From positions 1-40,702 of the forward strand of contig CAZIAZ010000027.1 in NCBI GenBank assembly GCA_964536835.1: a stretch of DNA of 40,702 bases, written 5' to 3'. A program made the translations under genes and the position numbers. How positions within the stretch are numbered: position 1 is the stretch's first letter; each line of letters starts with the position of its first letter. This document shows positions 15,358 to 24,287 of the stretch, piece after piece. The notes under the pieces are model-generated. The model saw only the letters and a program-made list of their open reading frames with translations. It was not told the origin of the DNA and did no database searches. The stretch comes from DAONFI01 sp035403485 (lineage in GTDB: Bacteria; Planctomycetota; Phycisphaerae; SM23-33).

Positions 15358-17088
15358 ATGCTCCGAGAATTACATATATCGAATCTGGCGGTAATAGAAG
15401 ACGCCGCCTTCGACCTTCAGCCCGGCCTCAATGTCTTCACCGGCCAGACCGGCGCGGGCAAAAGTCTCATCATCGGTGCGTTCGAGCTTCTGCTGGGCCT
15501 ACGAGGCGGCGGCAGAGACAGTGCGGGCATGCTGCGCAGCGGCTGCGACGAAGCCTGCGTCTGCGGCCTTTTTGAATTCAGCGACAGTCGCATAGTACAT
15601 GAAATAGAATCCATCATCGGCCGCCAGATAGAAGACTCGCAAATGCTCATCACGCGACGGCTGTTTGCCACCGGCCGTTCAAGCGTATCCATCGACGGCC
15701 AGCCGGCTACCGCAGCCATGTTGCGGGAGATAGGCCAGTTCCTCGTTGACATTCACGGCCAACACGACCAGCAATTTTTACTCAAACCGTCAAACCAGCT
15801 TGAAATACTCGACGATTTCGCTGCGATGTGCGAAACGCAAAAAATATTTTCGCAGACGTTCACGCGCCTGCGCGATTTGAAAAAACGACGCGACGATCTG
15901 AATCAATCCGAACTTATCCGGCGCAACCAGACGGAACTGCTTGAGTTTCAGGCCGGCGAAATAGACGCCGCCGACATTCAGCCAGGCGAATTTGAATCAG
16001 TACGCGAAAAATTCGAGCGGCTATCCAATATCGGCACACTCAAGCAGGACGCATCGCAGGTGGCGATGGCCGTGTACGAGTCCGAAGGCTCAGCCGTCGA
16101 AATCCTCGAACGCGCAGCCAAAGTCATGGACGAACTCGTCTCGCTAGATGAAAAACGGCTGAATGAAATATCGCAGAATTTCGCCGACGCCACGGAAATG
16201 CTGCGTGATGTTGCGGCCGAGCTGAACCGTTATGCCGACAATCTCGAAATTGAGCCTGGCGAACTGGAGGAAACTCAACAGCGTCTTGACGAGCTTAACG
16301 GCATGATTCACAAATACGGCCCTGGCCGTGAGCCGACAGCCAACGACCCACTGGAAATAGTCCTTAAATTCCGCGAACAGGTTGAAATGCAGCTCGAAAA
16401 ACTCCGCACTGAAAATACCGAGCTGGCCGGCCTGGATGATGAAATGTCATCGCTCACGAAACAGCTTGCGGAAATCGGCCGGAAGCTCACCGCCGGCCGA
16501 AACGCGGCAGCCGATAAAATCGCGCCTCTCATCGAAAAGGAACTCTCGCATCTCGGCATGGAACAGGCGAAGTTCAGAGTTCAGATTGTAACGCACGACG
16601 TCGAGACATGCGTCAGCCCTGCCGGCCTGGATGAAATAGAGTTCATGGTACAGACCAATCCCGGCCTTGCGTTTCAGCCGCTGCGGGCAATAGCCAGCGG
16701 CGGTGAAATTTCGCGAATAATGCTGGCCATAAAATCCATCCTCGCCGCCGGCGACCGCGTGAGCGTCCTCGTATTCGATGAAATCGACGCCAATATCGGC
16801 GGCCGTCTCGGTGCGGTCGTTGGCAGAAAAATGCGCGACCTCGCCCGCCGCGGCGGCCACCAGGTTTTGTGCATTACGCACCTGCCGCAATTAGCAGCCT
16901 TCGGCGATTATCACATTCATATCGAAAAACACGTAGAAAAAGGCATGACGCGAACAACCGTCGCTCCGCTGGAAGGCAGCCGGCGCATAGATGAACTGGC
17001 AGCCATGCTCGCAGGCCATGAAAACGTCTCGCAGGCCAGCATCACTCAGGCTGCCGAACTGATGCAGGCGGCGGCGAAAATTTCTTGA
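15358..17088 (+). CDS. recN: DNA repair protein RecN
   Basis: SMC-like ATPase of 576 residues used in double-strand-break repair. Walker A G-Q-T-G-A-G-K-S lies at 29-36. A long coiled-coil middle (about 160-380) is rich in Glu, Lys and Leu. The C-terminal ATPase half has the signature S-G-G-E-I-S-R and Walker B V-L-V-F-D-E-I-D, then an H-L-P-Q-L-A block. Length is standard (E. coli 553). There is no clear Shine-Dalgarno before the ATG, but the N-terminal M-L-R-E-L-H-I matches the family start exactly. It follows a strong terminator, so it has its own promoter. Confidence 0.97.
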   Translation: MLRELHISNLAVIEDAAFDLQPGLNVFTGQTGAGKSLIIGAFELLLGLRGGGRDSAGMLRSGCDEACVCGLFEFSDSRIVHEIESIIGRQIEDSQMLITRRLFATGRSSVSIDGQPATAAMLREIGQFLVDIHGQHDQQFLLKPSNQLEILDDFAAMCETQKIFSQTFTRLRDLKKRRDDLNQSELIRRNQTELLEFQAGEIDAADIQPGEFESVREKFERLSNIGTLKQDASQVAMAVYESEGSAVEILERAAKVMDELVSLDEKRLNEISQNFADATEMLRDVAAELNRYADNLEIEPGELEETQQRLDELNGMIHKYGPGREPTANDPLEIVLKFREQVEMQLEKLRTENTELAGLDDEMSSLTKQLAEIGRKLTAGRNAAADKIAPLIEKELSHLGMEQAKFRVQIVTHDVETCVSPAGLDEIEFMVQTNPGLAFQPLRAIASGGEISRIMLAIKSILAAGDRVSVLVFDEIDANIGGRLGAVVGRKMRDLARRGGHQVLCITHLPQLAAFGDYHIHIEKHVEKGMTRTTVAPLEGSRRIDELAAMLAGHENVSQASITQAAELMQAAAKIS

Positions 17089-17130
17089 ACCGCCCCGCCC
17101 TGTTGCCTTATACTATCCTGTGATATTTTC

Positions 17131-17284
17131 AGAAAATTTCCGGTTCAAGGTTTTTTAAAATCATTTTATAGAGTGGTTTTAAAAAATTTTGAGAACCGAT
17201 CTGCATAATAAAAATAATCGGACATCGGATTTTTTGAAAATTATCGCGTAAAACCGGCAAGCGTCTTTCCGGAAAATTTTGACG
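17131..17284. repeat. AT-rich nested inverted repeats upstream of the CBS membrane protein
   Basis: An inner inverted repeat spans 17142-17197: GGTTC and a TTTTTTAAAA block on the left, the same block and GAACC on the right. An outer pair is AGAAAATTTCCGG (17131-17143) with CCGGAAAATTTT (near 17271-17282). Together they cover most of the gap between recN and the next gene. It could be a transcription stop plus leader structure, or a decayed palindromic element. Confidence 0.4.
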
Positions 17285-17321
17285 TTACAGACAAGACGCT
17301 ATTATTGGAGACATCACAACA

Positions 17322-18599
17322 GTGGACATTGAATTATGGATTGTGGCGGGCGCCACGGTCCTGTCACTTTTTTTCGGGCTGGCGGCTTTTACTCTCTCGT
17401 CGTTCAGCTGGTCCAAACTCGGCGATACCCTCGCCGGCACAAAACAGGGCAAGAAACGCCTCGATACCCTTGAAAAGCATCTCAAACCGCTTCAGATGAC
17501 GCTCGCGATGTGTAAGACCATTGCCAATTTCGTGCTTATCGCCGCCATGGTCTGCCTGATGTCGGACAAGACGGATTTTCCAACGTGGCAGCAGGCTGCG
17601 ATAGCAATCGTCATCTGCAGCGTCATAATTGCAATATTCGGCGTAGCCATCCCGTTCGCATGGGCCAACTACTCGGGCGAAAAAATGCTCGTCGCCACAC
17701 TGCCGGTACTGCTGGGACTGCGATTCATACTCTGGCCGCTGGTGGCGTTGATGGGACTGTTCGACCTGCCGATACGGCGGCTCAGCGGCGTACACGACGA
17801 CGAGGAAGAGCCCACCGGCGAAGCCAAGGCTGAAATACTCCAAGCCGCCGCGGACGGCGCCGCTGAAGGCGCTGTAGACGCCGAAGAAGTGGAAATGATA
17901 GAATCCGTCATGGAATTTGCCGAAACCCGCGCGGCGGAAATAATGACCCCAAGAACGGATATCTTTGCACTCTCAGCCGACACACCATGGGAAGAAGCAG
18001 TCAAAACCATCCATATGGCCGGCCATACGCGCGTACCCATTTACGAAGATAACCTCGACAACATCGTGGGCATTATTTACGCCAAAGATTTGTTGAAATT
18101 CATGGGCCATCAGCCGCCCAGCGACCTGAAGGCTATCTGCCGCAAACCCTACTTCGTACCCGACTCGAAATGCCTGGACAATCTGCTGAAAGATTTTAAG
18201 GCTCGCAAAGTTCACATCGCCGTCGTTCTCGACGAATACGGCGGCACGGCTGGCCTTGTGACTATAGAGGATGTACTTGAAGAAATAGTAGGGGAAATAT
18301 CCGATGAATATGACAAAACAAAAGACGCCCAGGTACGCCGCATAAGCCAGGACTCAATTGACGTCGACGGCAGACTGCGAGTCGATGAACTCAACGACGA
18401 ACTTGATATCGAACTGCCAGAAGATGAAAATTACGATACGGTGGCTGGATTTGCGGCGGCATATCTGGGATACATTCCGCCGGCTGGCGAAAAATTCGTG
18501 GCGTTCGGCGCGGAATTCACGGTAATGCAGGCTGACGAACGAAAAATCTCGCGGCTAAGAGTTCGACGCATAAACACCGCCGAGAAAGATGACGAATAA
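17322..18599 (+). CDS. CorC/HlyC-family CBS-domain membrane protein
   Basis: A 425-residue inner-membrane protein. Four hydrophobic segments (about 1-25, 67-85, 88-112, 120-145) form the DUF21/CNNM domain. A CBS pair follows from about 200, with the typical M-T-P-R-T-D start, G-H-T-R-V-P-I-Y and V-L-D-E-Y-G-G-T-A-G-L-V-T-I-E-D-V-L-E. A C-terminal CorC/HlyC domain ends it. Family members are linked to Mg2+/Co2+ efflux or transport. The start is GTG with GGAG 11 nt upstream. Its stop is immediately followed by the GTG of the next gene, so the pair is co-translated. An alanine/glutamate-rich linker precedes the CBS pair. Confidence 0.92.
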   Translation: MDIELWIVAGATVLSLFFGLAAFTLSSFSWSKLGDTLAGTKQGKKRLDTLEKHLKPLQMTLAMCKTIANFVLIAAMVCLMSDKTDFPTWQQAAIAIVICSVIIAIFGVAIPFAWANYSGEKMLVATLPVLLGLRFILWPLVALMGLFDLPIRRLSGVHDDEEEPTGEAKAEILQAAADGAAEGAVDAEEVEMIESVMEFAETRAAEIMTPRTDIFALSADTPWEEAVKTIHMAGHTRVPIYEDNLDNIVGIIYAKDLLKFMGHQPPSDLKAICRKPYFVPDSKCLDNLLKDFKARKVHIAVVLDEYGGTAGLVTIEDVLEEIVGEISDEYDKTKDAQVRRISQDSIDVDGRLRVDELNDELDIELPEDENYDTVAGFAAAYLGYIPPAGEKFVAFGAEFTVMQADERKISRLRVRRINTAEKDDE

Positions 18600-19265
18600 G
18601 TGACCGCATCCAAAAAAATCAAATTCGGCAGAAGTTTTTTCATATCGCTGCTGATTCACGTCATCCTGATAGCAGTCCTGGCGACTGTCGCCGTACATAT
18701 CTATGAAAAACATCGCGGCTCGGCAGATAACGGCCAGTTGCAAGCTATCGCCGCCAGGCCGGATATAAATATCGACACCGTCAAAACCAGCCTTCAAAAA
18801 GAAGAAGCCCGCGTAGCTGAACTGTCCGACGAAGATAAAATGTCTGAACTTCGCAAAAAATCGGCGGTTCTGCAAAATATGAACCCGCAGGCTGTCGATG
18901 CAGTAGCTGCAGCGGCAGAAACGCTCGGCAGGGCAAACAAATCAAGAGCCTACGAACCCGTCAAAAACGTCGCTGGCAACTTCGATACCGACACGGCTGC
19001 GATATACGACATCAGCCGCGAAAATCGCGACGAACAGCCGGTTTTCATATATACTCTCGTCGATGCTAAAGGCAGAACCATGAAAGCGGAACGGCGAATG
19101 GATGAAATGTCGGCTGACGACATGAGAGCATACCATATTTTTGAAATGAGCAGAGGCAACAAAAATATGGCAAGGCTGCTCAGGTCGGCTATAATGATAG
19201 GCCAGCCGCAGGCTGACGACGCAACGCGGCAATCCCCTGCCGCCGCTGCCGAAACCGCTAAATGA
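18600..19265 (+). CDS. Hypothetical protein with single N-terminal membrane anchor
   Basis: A 221-residue protein with a basic start (K-K-I-K-F-G-R), one hydrophobic helix (about 12-34) and an extracytoplasmic charged body. The anchor followed by a soluble domain is TonB/TolA-like in layout, but there is no Pro-rich spacer or TonB C-terminal motif. Residues 60-110 look helical (alternating K/E with Leu); the tail is Ala-rich. The GTG start directly abuts the stop of the CBS protein, so it depends on that gene's translation. No family recognised. Confidence 0.7.
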   Translation: MTASKKIKFGRSFFISLLIHVILIAVLATVAVHIYEKHRGSADNGQLQAIAARPDINIDTVKTSLQKEEARVAELSDEDKMSELRKKSAVLQNMNPQAVDAVAAAAETLGRANKSRAYEPVKNVAGNFDTDTAAIYDISRENRDEQPVFIYTLVDAKGRTMKAERRMDEMSADDMRAYHIFEMSRGNKNMARLLRSAIMIGQPQADDATRQSPAAAAETAK

Positions 19266-19290
19266 AATTCTCATGAAGAAGGAAACCCTT

Positions 19291-19995
19291 ATGAGACACT
19301 TCACGGAATGGCTGAAACACAACAGGACGCATAAACAGAATTATCCGTTCGTTTTCATGCTTTCCATGTTTGCACTGATGCTGTTCTTTCCAGTATTCAC
19401 CAAGACCAATACCGCAAAACTGGCTCTCTGCACCATGTTCACACTGGTAATTATCACGTCTTTTCTGAGCGTGCGACGGAATCGCATATTCATCGCATCC
19501 GTACTGATACTGGCTGTGCCGCTGCTGATTCTGGCGTGGCTGGACTGCATAGCAAATATCGAACACCCTGCGTCAGACATAGCGCAGGCGATAATGCTCT
19601 GTTTCTTTTTCGTCCTGCTTTTCTCCATAACCGTTTATAAAATCGTCTCGGAATCGCATGCCGTCACAAAGCATACCATATTTAACGCCATATCGGCGTA
19701 TTTGCTGCTCGGCCTGTTTTTCGCCGGCATTTACGCAGTGCTGGCACTGTGCGGTGTAAAAGTGTTTTCCATAGAGTCGACCCAGAATACCACCAATCTG
19801 CATGACGTCTGGGATATAAGCGCATATTTCAGCTACTGTTCGCTGACTACGCTGGGGCTGGGAGATGTAACACCTGCATCTCCCGTCAGCCGTTCCCTTA
19901 CAACCATAGAATCCGTAATAGGGCCGCTGTATCTTTCAATCCTGATAGCGCGGCTGGTAAGTACATACAAAAATTCCCACAAAAATCAAGATTGA
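19291..19995 (+). CDS. Two-helix-pore potassium channel family protein
   Basis: A 234-residue inner-membrane protein with several hydrophobic segments. The last two flank a P-loop with the filter T-T-L-G-L-G-D preceded by Y-F-S-Y-C, in the Ion_trans_2 style. The filter has Leu where most K+ channels have Tyr or Phe (GYGD). I chose Met at 19291: AAGGA ends 7 nt before it, while the ATG at 19273 has no ribosome site. It lacks a visible cytoplasmic RCK/TrkA domain. It lies 25 bp after the membrane-anchored unknown. Confidence 0.75.
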   Translation: MRHFTEWLKHNRTHKQNYPFVFMLSMFALMLFFPVFTKTNTAKLALCTMFTLVIITSFLSVRRNRIFIASVLILAVPLLILAWLDCIANIEHPASDIAQAIMLCFFFVLLFSITVYKIVSESHAVTKHTIFNAISAYLLLGLFFAGIYAVLALCGVKVFSIESTQNTTNLHDVWDISAYFSYCSLTTLGLGDVTPASPVSRSLTTIESVIGPLYLSILIARLVSTYKNSHKNQD

Positions 19996-20103
19996 TTGTA
20001 AACGGGATTTTTCTATCCTATGATGTAATTTAAAAGAGAGATGAATGTGACGCCAGGAGGCTGATGTCTGCAACATCAAATTAAACGGGAGTGGACGCCT
20101 GCC

Positions 20104-21147
20104 ATGATTCGCATATTAATCGTAGACGACAGCACCATAAACCGCGCGATGCTCAGGCATGTTTTCGAGCAGCAGCCGGACATGGTCGTAGTCGGGGAGG
20201 CCGTCAACGGCTTGCAGGCTATCGAAATGGCCGAAACATGCAGTCCCGATATAATCACCATGGATATTTTCATGCCGGTACTCAACGGCTTTGATGCCAC
20301 ACGTAACATCATGTCGCAAAAACCCATTCCGATTGTGATACTTTCTGCAAGCATAGAACCCGGCGAAGTAGAACTGTGTTTTCATGCGCTTGAAGCCGGC
20401 GCCGTCACAGCCCAGCAACTGCCGTCCACAAAAGACCAGGCCTCCATCGACAACCTGCTGAGCATCATACGCACAATGTCGTCAATAACTGTACATTCCA
20501 TACCAACCGAGCCGTCGCCTAATTACGTGTTCAAAACGTTTTCACGTTCGACGACGCCGGTAGTCGCAATAGGCTCATCTACAGGCGGCCCGCCCATACT
20601 TCAAAAAATACTTTCGCGAATGCCGGAAGACTATAGTTTTCCCATAGCGATAGTTCAACATATCGCAAAAGGTTTTACGACAGGCCTTGTGGAATGGCTG
20701 AACGCCTCGTCGCAAATAGAAGTAAAAATGGCGGTCAACGACGAACAGATGCGGCCTGGAACGGCGTATCTTGCGCCGGACGATTATCACATGAAAGTCT
20801 CGCCCGAGCGGACCATCGTCCTATCGCAGGAGCCGCCGCAGAACGACATACGGCCGGCAGTGTCCAAGCTGTTTGAATCGCTGGCGAAAAACTGCTGCCC
20901 GACTGCTATCGGGGTGATACTCACCGGCATCGGCAGCGACGGCGCAAAAGAACTCAAAATGATGAAAGACGCCGGAGCAATCAACATCGCCCAGGATATA
21001 GAAAGTTCAATCGTGTTCGATATGCCCAGAGCCGCAATCCAGCTCGGCGCCGTCAACCACATCCTGCCGCCGTGCCGAATTGCTTCGCAACTGATAGCCA
21101 TGGCCAAGCAATACCAGACTTCATCTGAATCAGTTTTTTCAAATTAG
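20104..21147 (+). CDS. cheB: CheB-type protein-glutamate methylesterase with degenerate receiver
   Basis: A 347-residue two-domain response regulator. Receiver 1-120: acidic pair Asp8/Asp9, phospho-acceptor Asp54 in M-D-I-F-M-P, Ser81 in I-L-S-A-S. The conserved Lys of the K-P motif is replaced by Leu106 before Pro107. The methylesterase domain (about 150-340) keeps the full catalytic triad: Ser159 in G-S-S-T-G-G-P, His186 and Asp279 in T-G-I-G-S-D-G-A. In chemotaxis it removes methyl groups from receptors. No CheA, CheR, CheW or receptor genes are in the window, so it is an orphan here. It is preceded by a leader with two very short frames (near 20042 and 20063). Confidence 0.9.
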   Translation: MIRILIVDDSTINRAMLRHVFEQQPDMVVVGEAVNGLQAIEMAETCSPDIITMDIFMPVLNGFDATRNIMSQKPIPIVILSASIEPGEVELCFHALEAGAVTAQQLPSTKDQASIDNLLSIIRTMSSITVHSIPTEPSPNYVFKTFSRSTTPVVAIGSSTGGPPILQKILSRMPEDYSFPIAIVQHIAKGFTTGLVEWLNASSQIEVKMAVNDEQMRPGTAYLAPDDYHMKVSPERTIVLSQEPPQNDIRPAVSKLFESLAKNCCPTAIGVILTGIGSDGAKELKMMKDAGAINIAQDIESSIVFDMPRAAIQLGAVNHILPPCRIASQLIAMAKQYQTSSESVFSN

Positions 21148-21158
21148 TGAGAACCGCT

Positions 21159-22334
21159 CTAAAGGCTATTCGCGATTTTCGACAACGATTCCGCTGCGAA
21201 GATTACGTCTTCTTCCGTGGTAAATGCGCCGAAACTCAGACGGCATGTGCCGACCGGATGCGTGCCGATGGTCTTGTGCGCCAGCGGCGCGCAATGTACG
21301 CCCGGCCGCGTAAGTATGCCGTATTTTTTCTCCAGTTCATCAGCCAGTTCGTGCGGCGTCATGTCGCCGGCGTTGACGCTGAATACGCCTGCGCGGCAGT
21401 CCAGGTGCGTCAATGGCGGGCCGTAAACCTTGAGATTTTTCACACCGTCGGTCGCCTTCAAAAACACCTCGCACAGCCGGCGGTCATGTGCCCGCAGTTT
21501 ATCCACACCCTTCTCCAGCAGCCACGCCACACCTGCGTCAAGGCCTGCAATGCCGATGGCATTATGCGAGCCGACTTCATATTTATCGGGCATTGTCTGA
21601 GGATGCGTCGCAAGTTCGCTGACCGTGCCCGTTCCTCCCTCTTTCATTGTGGGACAGTTTTTTTCACTGCCGGGTTTCACGTACAGCACTCCCGTGCCGA
21701 GCGGCCCAAGCAGGCCCTTGTGGCCGGGAAACGCCACGAAATCCGCACCCAGCGACTGCACGTCTATGGGCGTGTGTCCGATGGATTGCGCAGCGTCCAC
21801 GATTGACGTAACGCCGGCTTCCCGGGCGATTTTCACGACATCGTCTATCGGCTGCATTGTGCCGGTGACGTTCGATACGTGAACGCAGGCTATCAACCTG
21901 GTCGAAGGCCGAAGGGCTTTTTTTATGTCGTCGGGGTCAACCAGTCCGGTGACGCTATCGCATTCGATAAACTGCGGCTGCAAGCCGGTCTGTTCAGCCA
22001 GCGCGTTAAACGGCCGAAGCACCGAATTATGGTCAAGCGCCGTAGTTATCGCATGGCTGCCGGCTGGAGCGGTATTGAGTACGCCGCGAATCGCTATATT
22101 CAGGCCGTCAGAGCAATTCAGTGTGAAAACTATCGTCTGCGGCGATTCGGCGTTGATAAGTTTCGCAATGCGAGCACGGCACGTGGCAAGAATTTTTTCA
22201 CAATGTTTGGCCTCGGCGTAAGCACCTCGGCCGGCGGATGCGCCGCAATTTTCCGCAAAATCAATCATTGTCTGCAATACTGACGACGGCTTGGGAAAAC
22301 TCGTCGCGGAATTGTCCATATATATACGTCTCAT
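21159..22334 (-). CDS. Cysteine desulfurase-family PLP aminotransferase (class V)
   Basis: A 391-residue PLP enzyme. It starts with M-D-N-S-A-T-S-F-P-K-P and has the phosphate- and ring-binding regions, a V-D-A-A-Q-S block and the Schiff-base Lys in F-P-G-H-K-G-L-L-G-P. The C-terminal G-V-H-C-A-P-L carries the candidate catalytic Cys. This signature is that of the short cysteine-desulfurase subfamily in anaerobes, which release sulfur from cysteine. I chose 22334 because the preceding seven residues are not family-like. It ends 11 bp from the end of cheB (convergent). Confidence 0.88.
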   Translation of the reverse strand: MRRIYMDNSATSFPKPSSVLQTMIDFAENCGASAGRGAYAEAKHCEKILATCRARIAKLINAESPQTIVFTLNCSDGLNIAIRGVLNTAPAGSHAITTALDHNSVLRPFNALAEQTGLQPQFIECDSVTGLVDPDDIKKALRPSTRLIACVHVSNVTGTMQPIDDVVKIAREAGVTSIVDAAQSIGHTPIDVQSLGADFVAFPGHKGLLGPLGTGVLYVKPGSEKNCPTMKEGGTGTVSELATHPQTMPDKYEVGSHNAIGIAGLDAGVAWLLEKGVDKLRAHDRRLCEVFLKATDGVKNLKVYGPPLTHLDCRAGVFSVNAGDMTPHELADELEKKYGILTRPGVHCAPLAHKTIGTHPVGTCRLSFGAFTTEEDVIFAAESLSKIANSL

Positions 22335-22405
22335 AATCCCAGCCATGATACGCAATGCGCAGAGTTTTTCAACCCAAAAGCCCCAAAACGCCGATAATGA
22401 CAGAA

Positions 22406-23338
22406 TTACACGCGACGACGAACGATAATGTTATGTAACTCTCTGAAACGCCAGTTAATTGCGTTAAGTATCAGGCCCAGAAACGCAAACCCGCAAGACA
22501 TCAGCATCAGCCCCGTAGCCAGTATCGCCAGCGGAAAACGTCTGACTTCCGTGAAACCGCTCTGAATATAACCCACCACCGGCGGCAGCCCCGCAAGAAC
22601 GGCCATGAAGAAAAATACCAGACATAACGTTCCAAAAAAAGTCAGCGGCTTGAATGTGCGGAAAAGATTGAAAAGTTTCCACAACACGCGAAAGCCGTCG
22701 CTGAAAGTGTTCAGTTTCGAAACGCTGCCAGCCGGCCGTTCACGATACGGCACGACGACCTCCACAACCTTCAGCCGGTAATACAACATCTGTATCGTAA
22801 GCTCCGTTTCAACCTCAAATCCCTGGGAAACCACCGGCACGTTCGTAATGAATTTGCGATTGAACGCGCGATAGCCGGAAAGTATGTCGTGGAGATCGGC
22901 ATTGAAAATTCTGTTGATAAGATGTCTGACAAGATGATTGCCGGCTACATGCAGGGGGCGGAAACTTTTTTCGGTATACTCAGCCAGCCGCGCACCGACG
23001 GCCATATCAGCCTGGCCTTTGATGACCGGCTCAAGCAGCTTGTGAACGCAATCCGCCGGATACGTGTCGTCGCCATCCACCATGACGCACACGTCGGCAT
23101 CCACGTCGCCGAACATTGACTCTATCACGTAACCCTTGCCCTGCCTGGGTTCGGGAATAACTATCGCCCCGTGTTGACGGGCGATGGTTGCCGTGTTATC
23201 CGTAGAGTTGTTGTCATATACGTAAATCGACGCTTCCGGCAGCTGTTCGCGAAAGTCGTCAACAACCTTGCCGACGGTAGCCTGCTCGTTATAGCACGGT
23301 ATCATTACTGCGATTCTGGGTTTGGATACTATATTCAT
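22406..23338 (-). CDS. Family 2 glycosyltransferase, polyprenol-phosphate type
   Basis: A 310-residue membrane glycosyltransferase. The GT-A domain (1-220) has I-P-C-Y-N-E-Q, D-N-N-S-T-D-N-T, the D-G-D-D-T-Y nucleotide/metal motif and the downstream G-F-E-V-E-T-E acceptor region. Two C-terminal hydrophobic helices (about 235-260 and 275-300) resemble dolichyl-phosphate-mannose synthase-like enzymes. It would charge an undecaprenyl carrier with a sugar. I chose the start at 23338, since the 41 residues upstream in the open frame are not family-like and overlap the divergent promoter. There is no visible Shine-Dalgarno. Confidence 0.88.
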   Translation of the reverse strand: MNIVSKPRIAVMIPCYNEQATVGKVVDDFREQLPEASIYVYDNNSTDNTATIARQHGAIVIPEPRQGKGYVIESMFGDVDADVCVMVDGDDTYPADCVHKLLEPVIKGQADMAVGARLAEYTEKSFRPLHVAGNHLVRHLINRIFNADLHDILSGYRAFNRKFITNVPVVSQGFEVETELTIQMLYYRLKVVEVVVPYRERPAGSVSKLNTFSDGFRVLWKLFNLFRTFKPLTFFGTLCLVFFFMAVLAGLPPVVGYIQSGFTEVRRFPLAILATGLMLMSCGFAFLGLILNAINWRFRELHNIIVRRRV

Positions 23339-23386
23339 AGGCGATATGGTACACGCGGGGCGGCACAAATCCAAGAGAAAACACGA

Positions 23387-23415
23387 CTGACTTTCAGGGC
23401 GGAATATTGTATAAT
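23387..23415 (+). promoter_or_regulatory. Promoter of the lipoprotein-hydrolase gene
   Basis: A perfect TATAAT (23410-23415) is 17 bp downstream of CTGACT (23387-23392, 4 of 6 to TTGACA). Expected transcription start is about 23422, giving a leader of some 20 nt that contains AGGA (23432-23435), well placed for the ATG at 23443. Confidence 0.6.
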
Positions 23416-23442
23416 GCGGACTTCGTTTTTCAGGATATGAAC

Positions 23443-24222
23443 ATGAAATATGCAAACGCAATAATTTTTTCGATATTGCTGGCCGGCCTGGCAGCCTGCT
23501 GCGGCTGCCCCGTCACGCAATCACAGAATACGCCTCACGCTCAGAAACTCTGCAAAAGCCCGACCGGCGAAGATTATTACATCTACGTTCCGACCGGTTA
23601 CGACCCCCAGAAGCCAACTCCTCTTGTGATAACCCTGCACGGCACGCCGCCGTGGGACGTGGCGTTATTCCAGATAAATGAGTGGAAAGCGCTGGCCGAG
23701 GAAAAGAATTTCATTGTCGTTGCGCCAAAACTCAGCAGCCCGCAAGGAATCCTGCCTGTCGCCAAAGATGAACGTAAAAAGGAAGTACTCGCCGACGACG
23801 CTGAAATCATAGCATTGCGGGACTCGCTGTGCCGCGAATACAACATCGACCCGAAGATGATTCTGCTGACGGGTTTTTCCGCCGGCGGTTATGCCATGTT
23901 TTACACCGGCCTGCATCACCAGGACAAGTTCAGCATTCTCATCGCCCGCGCATGTAATAACGACGAGATAACGCTCGACGGCCTCGACGCCGAATATAAC
24001 GAAAAAAACAAATCCAGGCCCCGCATTCCAGTGCTGTTTTTCGTCGGCAAGGACGACCTTCAGCCGATACAGGACCAAACATGGATGACGTATCGCTGGC
24101 TGAGGCGGCACGGCTGGACGCACAAAAACTGTACGCACAAAGAGACTAAGGGCGGCCACATCCGGCGGCCGCTGACCACATGGGAAATGTGGCAGAATTA
24201 CCTCAAGAAATACGGAAAATAA
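23443..24222 (+). CDS. Lipoprotein alpha/beta hydrolase, esterase/LpqC-like
   Basis: A 259-residue exported lipoprotein. The signal sequence ends in L-A-A-C, so the Cys is lipidated. The alpha/beta-hydrolase core has H-G-T-P-P-W-D-V-A (oxyanion region), the nucleophile in G-F-S-A-G-G-Y, Asp in V-G-K-D-D and the His in K-G-G-H. The fold resembles polyhydroxybutyrate depolymerase/feruloyl esterase-type proteins, but the substrate is unknown. I chose Met13 of the open frame, with AGGA 7 nt upstream. It is paralogous to the hydrolase at 35569-36429 and has its own promoter. Confidence 0.82.
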   Translation: MKYANAIIFSILLAGLAACCGCPVTQSQNTPHAQKLCKSPTGEDYYIYVPTGYDPQKPTPLVITLHGTPPWDVALFQINEWKALAEEKNFIVVAPKLSSPQGILPVAKDERKKEVLADDAEIIALRDSLCREYNIDPKMILLTGFSAGGYAMFYTGLHHQDKFSILIARACNNDEITLDGLDAEYNEKNKSRPRIPVLFFVGKDDLQPIQDQTWMTYRWLRRHGWTHKNCTHKETKGGHIRRPLTTWEMWQNYLKKYGK

Positions 24223-24287
24223 ACAAAAATAACAGATAATAAAATCCTGGCGGCATGCCGCGATTTCAATAGCGGAATCCTCCGGTT

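Noticed and set aside
20042..20083. Two very short frames in the cheB leader (seven and six residues)
   Set aside because: The AGGAGG is too close to the second ATG, and neither has attenuator hairpins; probably chance.
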